This document shows, piece by piece, positions 47,090 through 56,984 of a stretch of 64,000 nt of DNA (positions within the stretch are counted from its first letter, which is position 1; every line of letters starts with the position of its first letter). A model generated the notes under the pieces. The model saw only the letters and a list, made by a program, of their open reading frames with translations. It was not told the DNA's origin and did not search any database. Made by a program: the position numbers and the translations under genes. The DNA comes from Pseudomonas sp. EpS/L25 (GTDB lineage Bacteria > Pseudomonadota > Gammaproteobacteria > Pseudomonadales > Pseudomonadaceae): NCBI RefSeq assembly GCF_001512295.1, contig NZ_LNUP01000013.1, positions 2,735-66,734 on the forward strand, in the 5' to 3' direction.

Positions 47090-48241
47090 TTAAACCTGGG
47101 CGATCCACTTGCGGTGCGTGTGGATCGACATCAAAACTCCGAACCCGGTGAGCAAGGTGACCACCGAGGTACCACCATAGCTGATGAACGGCAGCGGCAC
47201 GCCCACGACCGGCAAGAGCCCGCTGACCATGCCGATGTTGACGAAGACATAGACGAAGAAGGTCATCGTCACGCCGCCGGCGAGCAACTTGCCGAACAAC
47301 GTCTGGGCCTGCACCGTGATGGTGAGGCCGCGACCGATGAGCAGCAGATAGAGCACCAGCAGCAGGCAGACGCCGACCATGCCGAACTCTTCGCCGAGGA
47401 CGGCAATGATAAAGTCCGTGTGACTTTCCGGCAAAAAATCCAGATGAGACTGGGTACCCAGCAGCCAACCCTTGCCGAACACCCCGCCCGAGCCGATGGC
47501 CGCCTTGGACTGGATGATGTTCCAACCGGCGCCCAGCGGGTCCATCTCCGGATCGAGGAAGGTCAGCACCCGGCGCTTCTGGTAGTCGTGCAGCACGAAG
47601 AACCACATGGCCACCGCCATGGGCACCGCGGCGCTCACCGCACCGATCAGCCAGCGCCACTGCAGGCCGCCGACGAACAGCACGAAGCCGCCCGAGGCCA
47701 GTACCAGCATGGCGGTACCGAGGTCGGGCTGGTCGAGGATCAGCACGAAGGGCACCACCACCAGCGACAGGCTGATCAGGCTGTGTTTGAAGTTCGGCGG
47801 CAGGCTGCGCTTGGATAGGTACCAGGCCATCATCATGGGCATCAGGAGCTTCATGAACTCCGACGGCTGGAAGCGGATCACCCCGGGGATGTTGATCCAG
47901 CGGGTGGCGCCCATGGCGTTGTGGCCCATGACGTCCACCACCACCAGCAGGGCCACGCCGATCACGTAGCCCAGCGGCACCCAGCGGGCCATGAAGCGGG
48001 GTTCGAGCTGGGCGACGATGGCCATGGCTACCAGGCCGAGACCGAAGGAACTGGCCTGCTTGAACAGCAGGTCGAGATTGCGGCCGCCCGCCGAATAGAG
48101 CACGAACAGTCCGGTCGCCCCCAGCATCAGCAGCAGGATCAGCAAGGGGCCGTCGATGTGCAGGCGTTGCAGCAGCGTGGCACGCCGCTTCATCACGTCC
48201 CCTTCGGGGATGGTGCGATCGAAGTTGGGAGCGAGACTCAT
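47090..48241 (-). CDS. rodA: rod-shape peptidoglycan glycosyltransferase RodA
   Basis: A 383-residue SEDS-family polymerase with ten membrane helices that builds glycan strands with PBP2 in the elongasome. SEDS marks are GATRWINIPGVIRFQPSEFMKLLM, ILDQPDLGTAMLVLASG with the key aspartate, and PLPFISYGGTSVV near the end. Its start overlaps the mrdA stop by four bases, so RodA and PBP2 are produced together. Confidence 0.95.
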   Translation of the reverse strand: MSLAPNFDRTIPEGDVMKRRATLLQRLHIDGPLLILLLMLGATGLFVLYSAGGRNLDLLFKQASSFGLGLVAMAIVAQLEPRFMARWVPLGYVIGVALLVVVDVMGHNAMGATRWINIPGVIRFQPSEFMKLLMPMMMAWYLSKRSLPPNFKHSLISLSLVVVPFVLILDQPDLGTAMLVLASGGFVLFVGGLQWRWLIGAVSAAVPMAVAMWFFVLHDYQKRRVLTFLDPEMDPLGAGWNIIQSKAAIGSGGVFGKGWLLGTQSHLDFLPESHTDFIIAVLGEEFGMVGVCLLLVLYLLLIGRGLTITVQAQTLFGKLLAGGVTMTFFVYVFVNIGMVSGLLPVVGVPLPFISYGGTSVVTLLTGFGVLMSIHTHRKWIAQV

Positions 48242-50145
48242 GGCTGCACCTTGGTCGCTGAGGCGGTGGCACCGGCGGTGCCGGGCTTGGCGTACTCGGC
48301 CTTGAGGTGGCCCTGCTCGTCCAGCAACCAGGCGTCGAGCACCTGGCGCGCGACCGGGCCGGCCACGGCGCCACCCGATTCACCGTTCTCCACCATGACC
48401 GCCACGGCGATCTGCGGATTGTCCACCGGGGCGAAGGCGACGAACAGGGCGTGGTCGCGGTGGCGTTCCTTGAGCGCGGCCGAGTTGTACTTCTCGTTCT
48501 GGCGAATGGCGACCACCTGGGCGGTACCGCTCTTGCCGGCGATGCGGTACTGGGCGCCGACGTTGAGCTTGTGGGCGGTGCCGCGGGGATTCTGCACCAC
48601 CATTTCCATGCCGTGGATGGCTCTATCCCAGTAGCTCGGGTCCTTGAGGTCGATGTCGGGCATGGGATTGCTGTCCACCGGCGGCTGGCCGTCCAGGGTC
48701 TTGGCCAGGTGCGGACGGATCCATTGGCCATGGTTGGCGATCAGCGAGGTGACCTGGGCCAGTTGCAGCGGAGTCACCTGCATGTAGCCCTGACCGATAC
48801 CGAGGATCAGCGTCTCGCCGGGGAACCAGGCCTGGCGGCGGGTGGCGCGCTTCCACTGCCGGGAAGGCATGAGGCCCGGTGCCTCTTCGAACATGTCCAG
48901 GGCGACCTTCTGCCCGAGGCCGAACTTGCCCATGTACTCCGAGAGCCGGTCGATGCCGATCTTGTGGGCGAGATCGTAGAAGTAGGTGTCGTTGGACCTC
49001 ATCAAGGCCATGTCCATGTCCACGTAGCCGTCGCCACCGTGGTTCCAGTTGCGGTACTTGTGGTCGTAGTTGGGCAGTTCGTAGTAGCCCGGGTCGAAGA
49101 CCTTCGCCTGGGGCGTGGTGGCGCCGCTGTCCAGGCCGGCGATGGCCACCGCCGGCTTGATGGTCGAGCCGGGCGGATAGAGACCGCGCAGTACCCGGTT
49201 GTAGAGCGGGCGATCGATGGAGTCGCGCAGCTCGGAGTATTCCTTGAAGCTGATCCCGGTGACGAAGGGATTGGGGTCGTAGCTCGGCTGGCTGACCATG
49301 GCCAGCACCTCGCCGGTCTTGGGCTGGATGGCGACGATGGCGCCCCGACGGCCGCCCAGGGCCGCTTCGGCGGCGGCCTGCAGCCGCGAGTCGATGGTCA
49401 GGACGATGTCCTTGCCCGGCTTGGGATCGGTGCGGTTGAGCACCCGCAGCACCCGGCCGCGGGCGTTGGTTTCCACCTCTTCGTAGCCCACCTCGCCATG
49501 CAGCTCGGGCTCGTAGAAGCGCTCCACGCCGGTCTTGCCGATGTGGTGGGTACCGCTGTAGTTCACCGGATCCAGGCGCTTGAGTTCCTGTTCGTTGATC
49601 CGTCCGACATAGCCCACCGAATGGGCGAAGTGCTCGCCCATGGGATAGTGCCGCACCAGCTGCGCCGTCACCTCGACGCCGGGCAGGCGGAACTGGTTGA
49701 CGGCGATCTTGGCGATCTGCTCCTCGGTCAGCTCGAACAGCACCGGTACCGGCTCGAAGGGACGCCGGCCCTGCTTCATGCGCTTCTCGAACAGCTCCCG
49801 GTCTTCCTCGGTCAACCCCAGCACCTGCACCAGGGTGTCCAGGGTCTGGCGCCAGTCGTCGGCGCGCTCGCGGGTGATGGTCAGGCTGAAGCTGGGCCGG
49901 TTGTCGGCGATGATGATGCCGTTGCGGTCGTAGATCAGCCCGCGGGTGGGCGGGATCGGCTGGACGTGGACGCGGTTGTTTTCCGACAGGGTCGAATGGT
50001 AGTCGTGCTGGATGACCTGCAGGTAGTACATGCGCGCCACCAGTACGCAGGCGAGCACGAAAAACACCGCCGCACTGACCGTCACGCGGGCGCGGACGAG
50101 CTGGGCGTCTTTCTCGTGGTCCTTGAGGCGTATGGGTTGCGACAT
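48238..50145 (-). CDS. mrdA: penicillin-binding protein 2 (transpeptidase)
   Basis: A 635-residue inner-membrane transpeptidase (pbpA in Pseudomonas) that cross-links side-wall peptidoglycan and activates RodA. One membrane helix lies at about 22-42, a pedestal domain with PTRGLIYDRNGIIIADN follows, and the transpeptidase has the serine motif STIKP, SND in LMRSNDTYFYDLA and KSG in GKSGTAQVV. A proline/alanine/threonine tail ends the protein. It is the target of mecillinam in relatives. Confidence 0.96.
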   Translation of the reverse strand: MSQPIRLKDHEKDAQLVRARVTVSAAVFFVLACVLVARMYYLQVIQHDYHSTLSENNRVHVQPIPPTRGLIYDRNGIIIADNRPSFSLTITRERADDWRQTLDTLVQVLGLTEEDRELFEKRMKQGRRPFEPVPVLFELTEEQIAKIAVNQFRLPGVEVTAQLVRHYPMGEHFAHSVGYVGRINEQELKRLDPVNYSGTHHIGKTGVERFYEPELHGEVGYEEVETNARGRVLRVLNRTDPKPGKDIVLTIDSRLQAAAEAALGGRRGAIVAIQPKTGEVLAMVSQPSYDPNPFVTGISFKEYSELRDSIDRPLYNRVLRGLYPPGSTIKPAVAIAGLDSGATTPQAKVFDPGYYELPNYDHKYRNWNHGGDGYVDMDMALMRSNDTYFYDLAHKIGIDRLSEYMGKFGLGQKVALDMFEEAPGLMPSRQWKRATRRQAWFPGETLILGIGQGYMQVTPLQLAQVTSLIANHGQWIRPHLAKTLDGQPPVDSNPMPDIDLKDPSYWDRAIHGMEMVVQNPRGTAHKLNVGAQYRIAGKSGTAQVVAIRQNEKYNSAALKERHRDHALFVAFAPVDNPQIAVAVMVENGESGGAVAGPVARQVLDAWLLDEQGHLKAEYAKPGTAGATASATKVQP

Positions 50146-50157
50146 CGCAGGTATGGA

Positions 50158-50625
50158 CTACTTGTGATACGGATGGCCGGCCAGCACGGTCCAGGCGCGA
50201 TAGAGCTGCTCGCCGACGAGAATGCGCACCAGGGGATGCGGCAGCGTCAACGGCGACAGCGACCAGCGCTGCTCACTGCGCGCCTGCACCTCGGGTGCGA
50301 GGCCCTCGGGGCCGCCGACCATGAGGTTGACGGTGCGGGCTTCCAGGCGCCACTGCTGGAGTGTTTCAGCCAGTTGCTCGGTGCTCCAGGGCTTGCCGGT
50401 GACCTCCAGGGTCACCACGCGCTCGCCCGGCTGCACCTTGGCCAGCATGGCCTCACCCTCCTGGCGGATCAGCCGGGCGACGTCGGCGTTCTTGCCGCGG
50501 GTCTGCAGCGGGATCTCGACGAGTTCCAGCGGCAGCTCCGGCGGCAGGCGCTTGACGTACTCGTGCCAGCCCTCCTCGACCCAGCGCGGCATGCGCGAGC
50601 CGACGGCGATGAGACGCAGGCGCAC
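50158..50625 (-). CDS. rlmH: 23S rRNA (pseudouridine1915-N3)-methyltransferase
   Basis: A 155-residue SPOUT methyltransferase that modifies pseudouridine 1915 of helix 69 in 70S ribosomes. It has the trefoil-knot SAM loop [14 protein letters not shown] and the C-terminal [20 protein letters not shown]. It lies five bases after rsfS and 12 before mrdA, in one operon. Confidence 0.95.
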   Translation of the reverse strand: MRLRLIAVGSRMPRWVEEGWHEYVKRLPPELPLELVEIPLQTRGKNADVARLIRQEGEAMLAKVQPGERVVTLEVTGKPWSTEQLAETLQQWRLEARTVNLMVGGPEGLAPEVQARSEQRWSLSPLTLPHPLVRILVGEQLYRAWTVLAGHPYHK

Positions 50626-50630
50626 GGGCG

Positions 50631-50981
50631 TTATTCGCCGTGGGCGGCGCGACTCTGCTCGGCACCGCGCCAGAGGCGCTCGAGGTCATAGAACTCGCGG
50701 GTGGTCGGCAGCATGACATGGACGACCACGTCGCCCAGGTCCAGCAGGGCCCATTCGCCGCCTTCCAGGCCTTCGCTGCCCAGCGGGCGTACGCCCTGCT
50801 GCTTGACCTTCTCCAGCACGTTGTCGGCCAGCGACTTGACGTGGCGGCTGGAAGTGCCGCTGGCGATGACCATGATGTCGGTCACGCTGGTCTTCTCGCG
50901 CACGTCCAGGGAAATGATGTCCTGGGCCTTCATGTCTTCCAGGGCGGCGATGGCCACCTGGACGAGTTGTTCGCTTTGCAT
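50631..50981 (-). CDS. rsfS: ribosome silencing factor RsfS
   Basis: A 116-residue RsfS/Iojap protein that binds uL14 and prevents 50S-30S joining during starvation. The family core is [38 protein letters not shown] and the [16 protein letters not shown] strand. The ATG at 50981 matches the usual N-terminus MQSEQL; longer upstream frames are shadows of nadD. Confidence 0.95.
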   Translation of the reverse strand: MQSEQLVQVAIAALEDMKAQDIISLDVREKTSVTDIMVIASGTSSRHVKSLADNVLEKVKQQGVRPLGSEGLEGGEWALLDLGDVVVHVMLPTTREFYDLERLWRGAEQSRAAHGE

Positions 50982-50991
50982 GGTGTAGCTC

Positions 50992-51654
50992 TTACCTCGG
51001 TTCGGAGGACGCCGGATAAAGTCCGTGCGTCCGGATGTAGTCAAGCACGGCATCGGGCACCAGGAAGCGGATGGACTTCCCGGTGGCCAGGAGGCCGCGG
51101 ATCTGGGTAGCGGACACCGCGAGCGGGTTCTGCCAGATGAAGGTGATCTGCCCGCCCGGCCCCTTGAGGGCCTGGGGATCGGGCTGACTGCGCGCCGCCA
51201 GGAAATCTCGCAGTTCCTGACAGGGCTCGCTGTCGGCATCGGGCCGTTGCAGGACCAGGATGTGACACAGCTCCAGCAACTCACGCCAGCGATGCCAGGT
51301 CGGCAAGCCGCAAAAGGCGTCCCAACCGAGCATGAGCAGGAGCTGCACCTCATCGCCGAGTTCGGCGCGCAGGCTTTCCAGGGTCTCTATGGTATAGGAG
51401 TGGCGCGTCCGGCGCAGTTCCCGGTCATCGACCACCAGCGGCGCGCTGTCCGCCACCGCCAGCCGGACCATCGCCAGTCGGTCCTCGGCCGCGACGCTGG
51501 GCGCCTCGCGGTGCGGCGGCCGGGCGCTGGGGATTAGCCGCAGTTCGTCCAGTGCCAGGGCCTCGGCCACCTCCAGCGCAGCGCGCAGGTGGCCGATGTG
51601 CACGGGATCAAAGGTACCGCCGAACAGACCGATGCGGGTGGGCAGGCTGCTCAT
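50992..51654 (-). CDS. nadD: nicotinate-mononucleotide adenylyltransferase
   Basis: A 220-residue nucleotidyltransferase that makes deamido-NAD. The N-terminal [15 protein letters not shown] holds the HxGH motif, [16 protein letters not shown] shapes the substrate site and [16 protein letters not shown] is the ISSTxxR-like motif. Its ATG overlaps the proA stop (TGATG). Ten bases separate it from rsfS. Confidence 0.95.
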   Translation of the reverse strand: MSSLPTRIGLFGGTFDPVHIGHLRAALEVAEALALDELRLIPSARPPHREAPSVAAEDRLAMVRLAVADSAPLVVDDRELRRTRHSYTIETLESLRAELGDEVQLLLMLGWDAFCGLPTWHRWRELLELCHILVLQRPDADSEPCQELRDFLAARSQPDPQALKGPGGQITFIWQNPLAVSATQIRGLLATGKSIRFLVPDAVLDYIRTHGLYPASSEPR

Positions 51655-52919
51655 CAGCTACGGACGTGACCGTCGCCGAAGACCACGTATTTCTCGCTGG
51701 TCAGCCCTTCCAGGCCTACCGGCCCACGGGCGTGCAGCTTGTCGGTGGAGATGCCGATCTCGGCGCCGAGGCCGTATTCGAAGCCGTCGGCGAAGCGGGT
51801 CGAGGCATTGACCATCACCGACGCCGAGTCGACCTCGGTGAGGAAGCGCCGGGCATCGCTGAAGTTCTCGGTGACGATGGCGTCGGTGTGCTGCGAGCCA
51901 TAGGCATTGATGTGCTCGATGGCAGCCTCGAGGCCATCCACCACCCGGATGGACAGGATCGGCGCGTTGTACTCGGTGCGCCAATCCTCCTCGGTGGCGA
52001 GCAGGACGTCAGCACCGAGCAGCGCCCGGGTCCGTTCGCAACCGCGCAGTTCCACCTGCTTGTCGCGGTAGATGGCGGCCAGGGGCGGCAGCACCCGCTC
52101 GGCGATGGCGGCATGCACCAGCAACGTCTCCATGGTGTTGCAGGGTGCGTAGCGCTGGGTCTTGGCGTTGTCGGCGATGCGGATGGCCTTGTCGACGTCG
52201 GCGGCGCGGTCGATATAGACGTGGCAGATACCGTCCAGGTGCTTGATCACCGGGACGCGGGCATCGCGGCTGATGCGTTCGATCAGGCTCTTGCCACCGC
52301 GCGGCACGATGACGTCCACGTATTCCGGCATGGTGATCAGCGCACCGACAGCGGCCCGGTCGGTGGTCTCCACCACCTGGACCAGTTCGGCCGGCAGCTC
52401 GGCTTCGGCCAGGCCAGCCTGGATGCAGGCCGCGATGGCCTGGTTGGAATGGATGGCCTCGGAGCCGCCGCGCAGGATGGTGGCGTTGCCGGATTTCAGG
52501 CAGAGGCTGGCGGCATCGATGGTCACGTTGGGCCGCGACTCGTAGATGATGCCGATGACGCCCAGCGGTACGCGCATCTTGCCCAGCTGGATGCCCGAGG
52601 GCACGTATCTCATGTCGCGGATCTCGCCGATGGGATCGGGCAGCGTCGCGACCTGGCGCAGGCCCTCGATCATGTCGTCGATACGCTTGGGCGTCAGCGC
52701 CAGGCGATCGAGCATGGCCGGCTCCAGGCCATTGGCCCGGGCGGCATTCAGATCCTGCTCGTTGGCGGCGCTCAATTCGGCGCGGCGGGCGTCCAGGGCA
52801 GCGGCGGCGGCCAGCAGGGCACGGTTCTTCTGGGCGGTGCTGGCCCGGGCGGCAACCCGCGACGCGGCACGCGCTGCCTGGCCAAGACGGGTCATGTAGG
52901 CGGAGACGGACTCGGTCAT
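51654..52919 (-). CDS. proA: gamma-glutamyl phosphate reductase
   Basis: A 421-residue aldehyde-dehydrogenase-fold enzyme of proline synthesis that reduces glutamyl phosphate to the semialdehyde. The NADPH-binding part has [16 protein letters not shown] and [11 protein letters not shown], and the catalytic cysteine lies in [14 protein letters not shown]. The ATG at 52919 matches family N-termini (MTESV..YM..LG). It is the first gene of the long minus-strand operon that runs to lipA, divergent from the BcsC-like gene with about 255 bp between. Confidence 0.95.
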   Translation of the reverse strand: MTESVSAYMTRLGQAARAASRVAARASTAQKNRALLAAAAALDARRAELSAANEQDLNAARANGLEPAMLDRLALTPKRIDDMIEGLRQVATLPDPIGEIRDMRYVPSGIQLGKMRVPLGVIGIIYESRPNVTIDAASLCLKSGNATILRGGSEAIHSNQAIAACIQAGLAEAELPAELVQVVETTDRAAVGALITMPEYVDVIVPRGGKSLIERISRDARVPVIKHLDGICHVYIDRAADVDKAIRIADNAKTQRYAPCNTMETLLVHAAIAERVLPPLAAIYRDKQVELRGCERTRALLGADVLLATEEDWRTEYNAPILSIRVVDGLEAAIEHINAYGSQHTDAIVTENFSDARRFLTEVDSASVMVNASTRFADGFEYGLGAEIGISTDKLHARGPVGLEGLTSEKYVVFGDGHVRS

Positions 52920-53174
52920 GGTCGGCAGCCTGCGAAAGACGATGGGAAAGCTGTGCAGTATAGCGTCGCCACGCCCCGGGCGACCAGCGCCGAGGGCCCT
53001 GGGATATGGTATTGCGATTTCGATTCGGTTGACTCGCCACGGCCTGTCGGGAATCATCCGCGGCTAGATTTGCCGTTCAGCTTGCGTTCAGCTATTCCCA
53101 AGTAGCCGGAACCGTTCCAGCCCTGCGTCGACCGGGTGCTGCAGCGACGCCTAACAGCCTTCACGGAAAGAACC

Positions 53175-56100
53175 ATGCCCAAGCACCTCACCCTGTCCCT
53201 CGGCTTGCTCGCCCTGCTGATCCATGCCGAAGCCACCTGGGCGGCCGCTGCCGATGCGCCGCCGACCGCCGCTGCCGTGCAGGCCCTGGAAGCCCAGCTG
53301 AAGAAGACGCCCCAAGACCCAGACGCCCTGGGCAAGTTGGGCACCGCCCGCCTGGCGCAGAAACGCTATGCCGATGCCGAGCGCCTGCTCACCCAGGCCG
53401 TCCAGAAAGGCGGCAAGACCTGGCAGCCGGCCCTGGACGAGGCTCGCTACCACCACCTGCTGGAGCGCGCCCATGCCGCCGAGGCCAAGCGCAACCTGGA
53501 CGAGGCGCGCGACTTCAGCGTCGAGGCCATTCGCCTCAAGCCCGAGGCGGTCGAGGCGCAGCTGTTCCTCGCCGGTATCCAGAGCCAGAAGCGCCAGTGG
53601 GACCTGGCCGAGGCCACCTATCGCCAGGTGCTGATGCGCGAACCGGCCAACGTCGACGCCTACTACGGCCGCATCGCCGCGCTCAACGAGCTGGGTCGCA
53701 CCGAAGAAGCCATGCAACTGACCAAGAACCTGCAGCCGAGCGCCCAGACCCAGGTCAAGGGCCTGGATCGCCTGCGCGCCGGCCAGGCCATGCAGGAAGC
53801 CGAGGCCGCCGAGGCCCGCGGCGATCTGCAGGGCGCCTCGCGCCTGCTGGAGCAGGCGCGCAAGGAATCGCCGGACGACCCCTGGCTGCGCCTCGCCCAG
53901 GCCCGCCTGGAAGTTCGCCAGGGCCGTCCGCGCGCTGCGCGCGACCTGGTGGACAGCCTGGTCAAGGATGGTGCCCAGCGCCCCGAGGTACTCTACGCCA
54001 GCGCCCTGCTGTCCAACGAGCTGGGTGAATACCAGCGGGCCATGCAGACCCTGATGCGCATCCCCCAGGCGCAGCGTTCGCCCGACATGAACGCCCTGGC
54101 CGCGCGCATCACCTTCAACGAACAGCTGGCCGAAACCGTGGCCCTGGCCAGGCAGGGTCGGCGCGAAGAGGCCCGCAGCCTGATGCAGCGTCTGGAAGCC
54201 CGCGCCGGTCGCAACCCCGACCTGATCGGCGACCTGGCCGAGGCCTTCGCCAGCGCTGGCGATCCCGAACACGGCCTGGAACTGCTCAAGCCGCTGATCA
54301 GCGGCGATACCCGTCCGGCTCCGGCCATGCAGCTGCACTACGCCAGCATCCAGCTGCAGATGAATCAGGACCAGACCGTGGGCAACGTGCTGCGCGATCT
54401 CCAGGGCGTGGTCCTCGACAGCGGCGAGAAGCAGCAGTACGACGACCTGCTCGCCCGCTACCGCATCCGCCAGGCCGACCGCCTCACCGATCAGGGCAAG
54501 CTGGCCGCCGCCTACGACACCCTGGCCCCGGCACTCAAGGCACGGCCCGACGACAAGGCCGCCCAGGCGGCCCTGGCGCGCATGTACCTGGCCAGCGGCG
54601 ACACCCAGAAAGCCCGCCAGCTCTATCGTGACGTCCTGAGCGACAACCCCAAGGACGCCGAGCTCTATCTGGGCGCCGCCGAGATCGCCGCCAAGTCGCA
54701 GGACAGCGTCACCGCGCGCCAGTACCTGGACCGGGCGGTCAAGCTCGGCCAGAGCGATCCGCAGGTGCTGCGCCGCGCCGCCCTGCTCTATCGCGACATC
54801 GGCATGGCCGGCACCGCGACCGGCCTGCTGGAGCAGGTGGTCCAGGTGGAGCGCAAGGATCGTGAGTCCGCCGCCCGTGCCGCCGGCGCCAGCGACAACC
54901 CCTTTGCCGCCCTGCCCGGCCAGACACGCAGCGATGACGCCCTGACCGCCGTCCCGGCCGCCGTTGGTGGCAATACGGGTAGCGCCGACTACGCCTGGAG
55001 CGATCCGCTGCAGGCCCAGAAGGCCGCCGACAACCCCTTCAGCGATCTGTCCGTGGTGCCCACCAGCAGCCTGTCGAGCAGCCTGGCCACCGAGCAGATC
55101 CTCGGCCAGCTGCAGCGCGAGCGCAGCATCCGCATCACCCAGGGCCTGAACGTGCGCAGCTACGACCCCAGTGGCAGCTCGCGCCAGACCACCGTCAGCG
55201 CGCCCCTGGAAATTTCCTTCCCGGCCGGCGACCAGCGCCTGGCCGTGCGCGTCACCCCGACCCGCATCAACGACAGCAGCAGCGACGGCAGCCAGAAGGA
55301 AAACGGCGTGGCGGCGTCCATCGCCGTGGAAGACGCCGGTCGCGGCCTGAAGGGCGACATCGGCGTCTCGCCGGTGGGCCTGAGATACAGCACCGTGGTT
55401 GGCGGCGCGACCCTGGAACGCCCGCTGAGCAGCCTCAGCGAGAACCTGCTCTACGCCCTGAGCGTATCGCGTCGCTCGGTGACGGATTCGCTGGCCTCCT
55501 ACGGCGGCATCCGCGATCCGCGCACCGGCCAGGAATGGGGTGGCGTCACCGCCAATGGCGGCCTGGCCCGCCTGCGTTATGACGACGGCCGCTATGGCTC
55601 CTACATCTACGGCGCGGCCCATCGCCTGACCGGCCACGACGTCAAGGACAACGACCGCTTCGAGATCGGCACCGGGGTCTACTACTACCTGCGTAACGGT
55701 CCGGACAGCCTGTTCACCGTGGGCCTGTCGGCCACGGCGATCGGCTACGACAACAACCAGAACCACCTGACCTACGGCCACGGCGGCTACTTCAGCCCGC
55801 AGCGCTACTTCGCCATCGGCGTACCCCTGGTGTGGGCGCAGCGCGGCGATCTCTGGGCCTACCAGGTGCAGGGCATGCTGGGCGTGCAGACCATTCGCCA
55901 GGACGCCGCCGATCGCTACCCCGACGATGCGGCCCTGCAGGCCGCGGCGGAAGCCGCGGGCGAAGGCCAGTACGGCAGCAAGAGCAAGACCGGTGTGGCC
56001 TACAGCCTTTCGGCCAATGGCGAGTACCGCCTCAGCGGGCAGTTCGCCCTGGGCGGACGCCTGGGCATGGACAACGCCCAGGACGAGCGCGACGTCAACG

Positions 56101-56192
56101 GCAACCTCTACCTGCGCTACTTCTTCGAAGAGCAGGAGGGTCGACCGCAACTCTCGCGGCCGCAGCCCTACCGGTCGCGCAACGAAGAGTAA
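53175..56192 (+). CDS. BcsC/WssE-like cellulose-export outer-membrane protein
   Basis: A 1005-residue exported protein. After a signal peptide (about 1-24, ending TWA) come some fifteen TPR-type repeats to about residue 580, with typical A-x-x-G and A-x-A patterns, then a low-complexity part and a BCSC_C outer-membrane barrel (about 690-1000). The barrel is recognised by RSVTDSLASYGGIRDPRTGQ and WGGVTANGG. BcsC carries cellulose from the periplasm out of the cell. It is shorter than the usual 1150-1300 residues, mainly by fewer TPRs. No bcsA, bcsB or bcsZ is in the window; a terminator follows directly, and a broken AlgX/AlgJ-like gene comes next. An orphan or relocated bcs gene, or another polymer's porin, is possible. 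Confidence 0.82.
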   Translation: MPKHLTLSLGLLALLIHAEATWAAAADAPPTAAAVQALEAQLKKTPQDPDALGKLGTARLAQKRYADAERLLTQAVQKGGKTWQPALDEARYHHLLERAHAAEAKRNLDEARDFSVEAIRLKPEAVEAQLFLAGIQSQKRQWDLAEATYRQVLMREPANVDAYYGRIAALNELGRTEEAMQLTKNLQPSAQTQVKGLDRLRAGQAMQEAEAAEARGDLQGASRLLEQARKESPDDPWLRLAQARLEVRQGRPRAARDLVDSLVKDGAQRPEVLYASALLSNELGEYQRAMQTLMRIPQAQRSPDMNALAARITFNEQLAETVALARQGRREEARSLMQRLEARAGRNPDLIGDLAEAFASAGDPEHGLELLKPLISGDTRPAPAMQLHYASIQLQMNQDQTVGNVLRDLQGVVLDSGEKQQYDDLLARYRIRQADRLTDQGKLAAAYDTLAPALKARPDDKAAQAALARMYLASGDTQKARQLYRDVLSDNPKDAELYLGAAEIAAKSQDSVTARQYLDRAVKLGQSDPQVLRRAALLYRDIGMAGTATGLLEQVVQVERKDRESAARAAGASDNPFAALPGQTRSDDALTAVPAAVGGNTGSADYAWSDPLQAQKAADNPFSDLSVVPTSSLSSSLATEQILGQLQRERSIRITQGLNVRSYDPSGSSRQTTVSAPLEISFPAGDQRLAVRVTPTRINDSSSDGSQKENGVAASIAVEDAGRGLKGDIGVSPVGLRYSTVVGGATLERPLSSLSENLLYALSVSRRSVTDSLASYGGIRDPRTGQEWGGVTANGGLARLRYDDGRYGSYIYGAAHRLTGHDVKDNDRFEIGTGVYYYLRNGPDSLFTVGLSATAIGYDNNQNHLTYGHGGYFSPQRYFAIGVPLVWAQRGDLWAYQVQGMLGVQTIRQDAADRYPDDAALQAAAEAAGEGQYGSKSKTGVAYSLSANGEYRLSGQFALGGRLGMDNAQDERDVNGNLYLRYFFEEQEGRPQLSRPQPYRSRNEE

Positions 56193-56197
56193 GGACG

Positions 56198-56223
56198 GAG
56201 GCCCGCGCAAGCGGGCCTTTTTC
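56198..56223 (+). terminator. Rho-independent terminator after the BcsC-like gene
   Basis: GGCCCGC GCAA GCGGGCC is a 7-bp perfect GC stem followed by five T, starting eight bases after the stop codon. Confidence 0.85.
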
Positions 56224-56264
56224 TTGGCGTCAGCAAACAACCTCGCACGCCGGTTCAGCCGTGA

Positions 56265-56921
56265 GCCGCGCTCGTCCAGCGCAGCCGTCCGGCCGCCTTT
56301 GCCAGCCGTATCGCCGACTGGACCCGACTGCTCAGCGCCGCCGGCGTGCCGGTGCTCGATCTCACTCCGGTACTCGCGCCGCTGAGCAGCCTTCCTGCGC
56401 ACCGATACCCACTGGAACGAGACCGGCGCCGAGGCCGCGGCCAGCGCCCTGGGGGCGCGTATCCAGGCGCTGCCCTTCCAGGCCACCCCGGCGCGGGCCT
56501 TCGCTCGTACGCCCCTGGCGCCGGCGCCGCGACTCGGTGATCTGGTCCGCCTGGCCGGCCTGGACTGGCTGCCGCCACGGCTGCAACCTGCACCCGAGGT
56601 GCTGCGCCTGACCCGGGTCGACAGCCGCGCCACGGCCGATGCCAGTGATGATCTGTTCGGTGATGGCGACCTGCCCAACGTCGCGCTGATCGGCACCTCC
56701 TTCTCGCGCAATTCCAACTTCCTGCCCTTCCTCGAACAGGCCCTGGGTGCCAGCGTCGGGCGCTTCGCCAAGGACGGCGGGCACTTCGCCGGCGCGGCGC
56801 GCGACTACTTCCCCAGCCCGCGTTTCGACAAACCCCGCCACAGTTATTGGTCTGGGAAATTCCCGAGCGCGATTTACAATCCCCCGGCCCCGAGGCGCTA
56901 CGTCTCGATCCGCGTCCTTGA
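56265..56921 (+). pseudogene. broken AlgX/AlgJ-like (WssF/WssI-type) O-acetylation protein
   Basis: Three frame segments read in order as one SGNH-like acetylase: frame 1 (about 56265-56390) SRIADWTRLLSAAGVPVLDL; frame 2 (about 56390-56832) TDTHWNETGAEAAA, carrying the DTHW motif, then VALIGTSFSRNSNFLPFLEQ, carrying the GTS serine region; frame 1 again (about 56835-56921) QLLVWEIPERDLQSP, then TGA. There is no start codon after the TGA at 56262-56264, and two frame shifts are needed. Relatives add acetyl groups to alginate or, in wss operons, to cellulose. The total length of about 215 codons fits WssF-like proteins. Assembly error could explain a shift but not the missing start. Confidence 0.7.
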
Positions 56922-56984
56922 GGCAACCAAAGGCAATTCCTGCCGGTCTGAGGACGCGACCCCCGGACCCCAGGAAGCCTTTCG

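Noticed and set aside
51654-53057. Longer start for proA at 53057
   Set aside because: The extra 46 codons lack family likeness and a ribosome site; the ATG at 52919 matches ProA N-termini.
53151-56771. A very long minus-strand frame opposite the BcsC-like gene
   Set aside because: It is a mirror frame of a high-GC gene with strong third-position bias; it has low-complexity Gly/Ala/Val/His composition and no domain.
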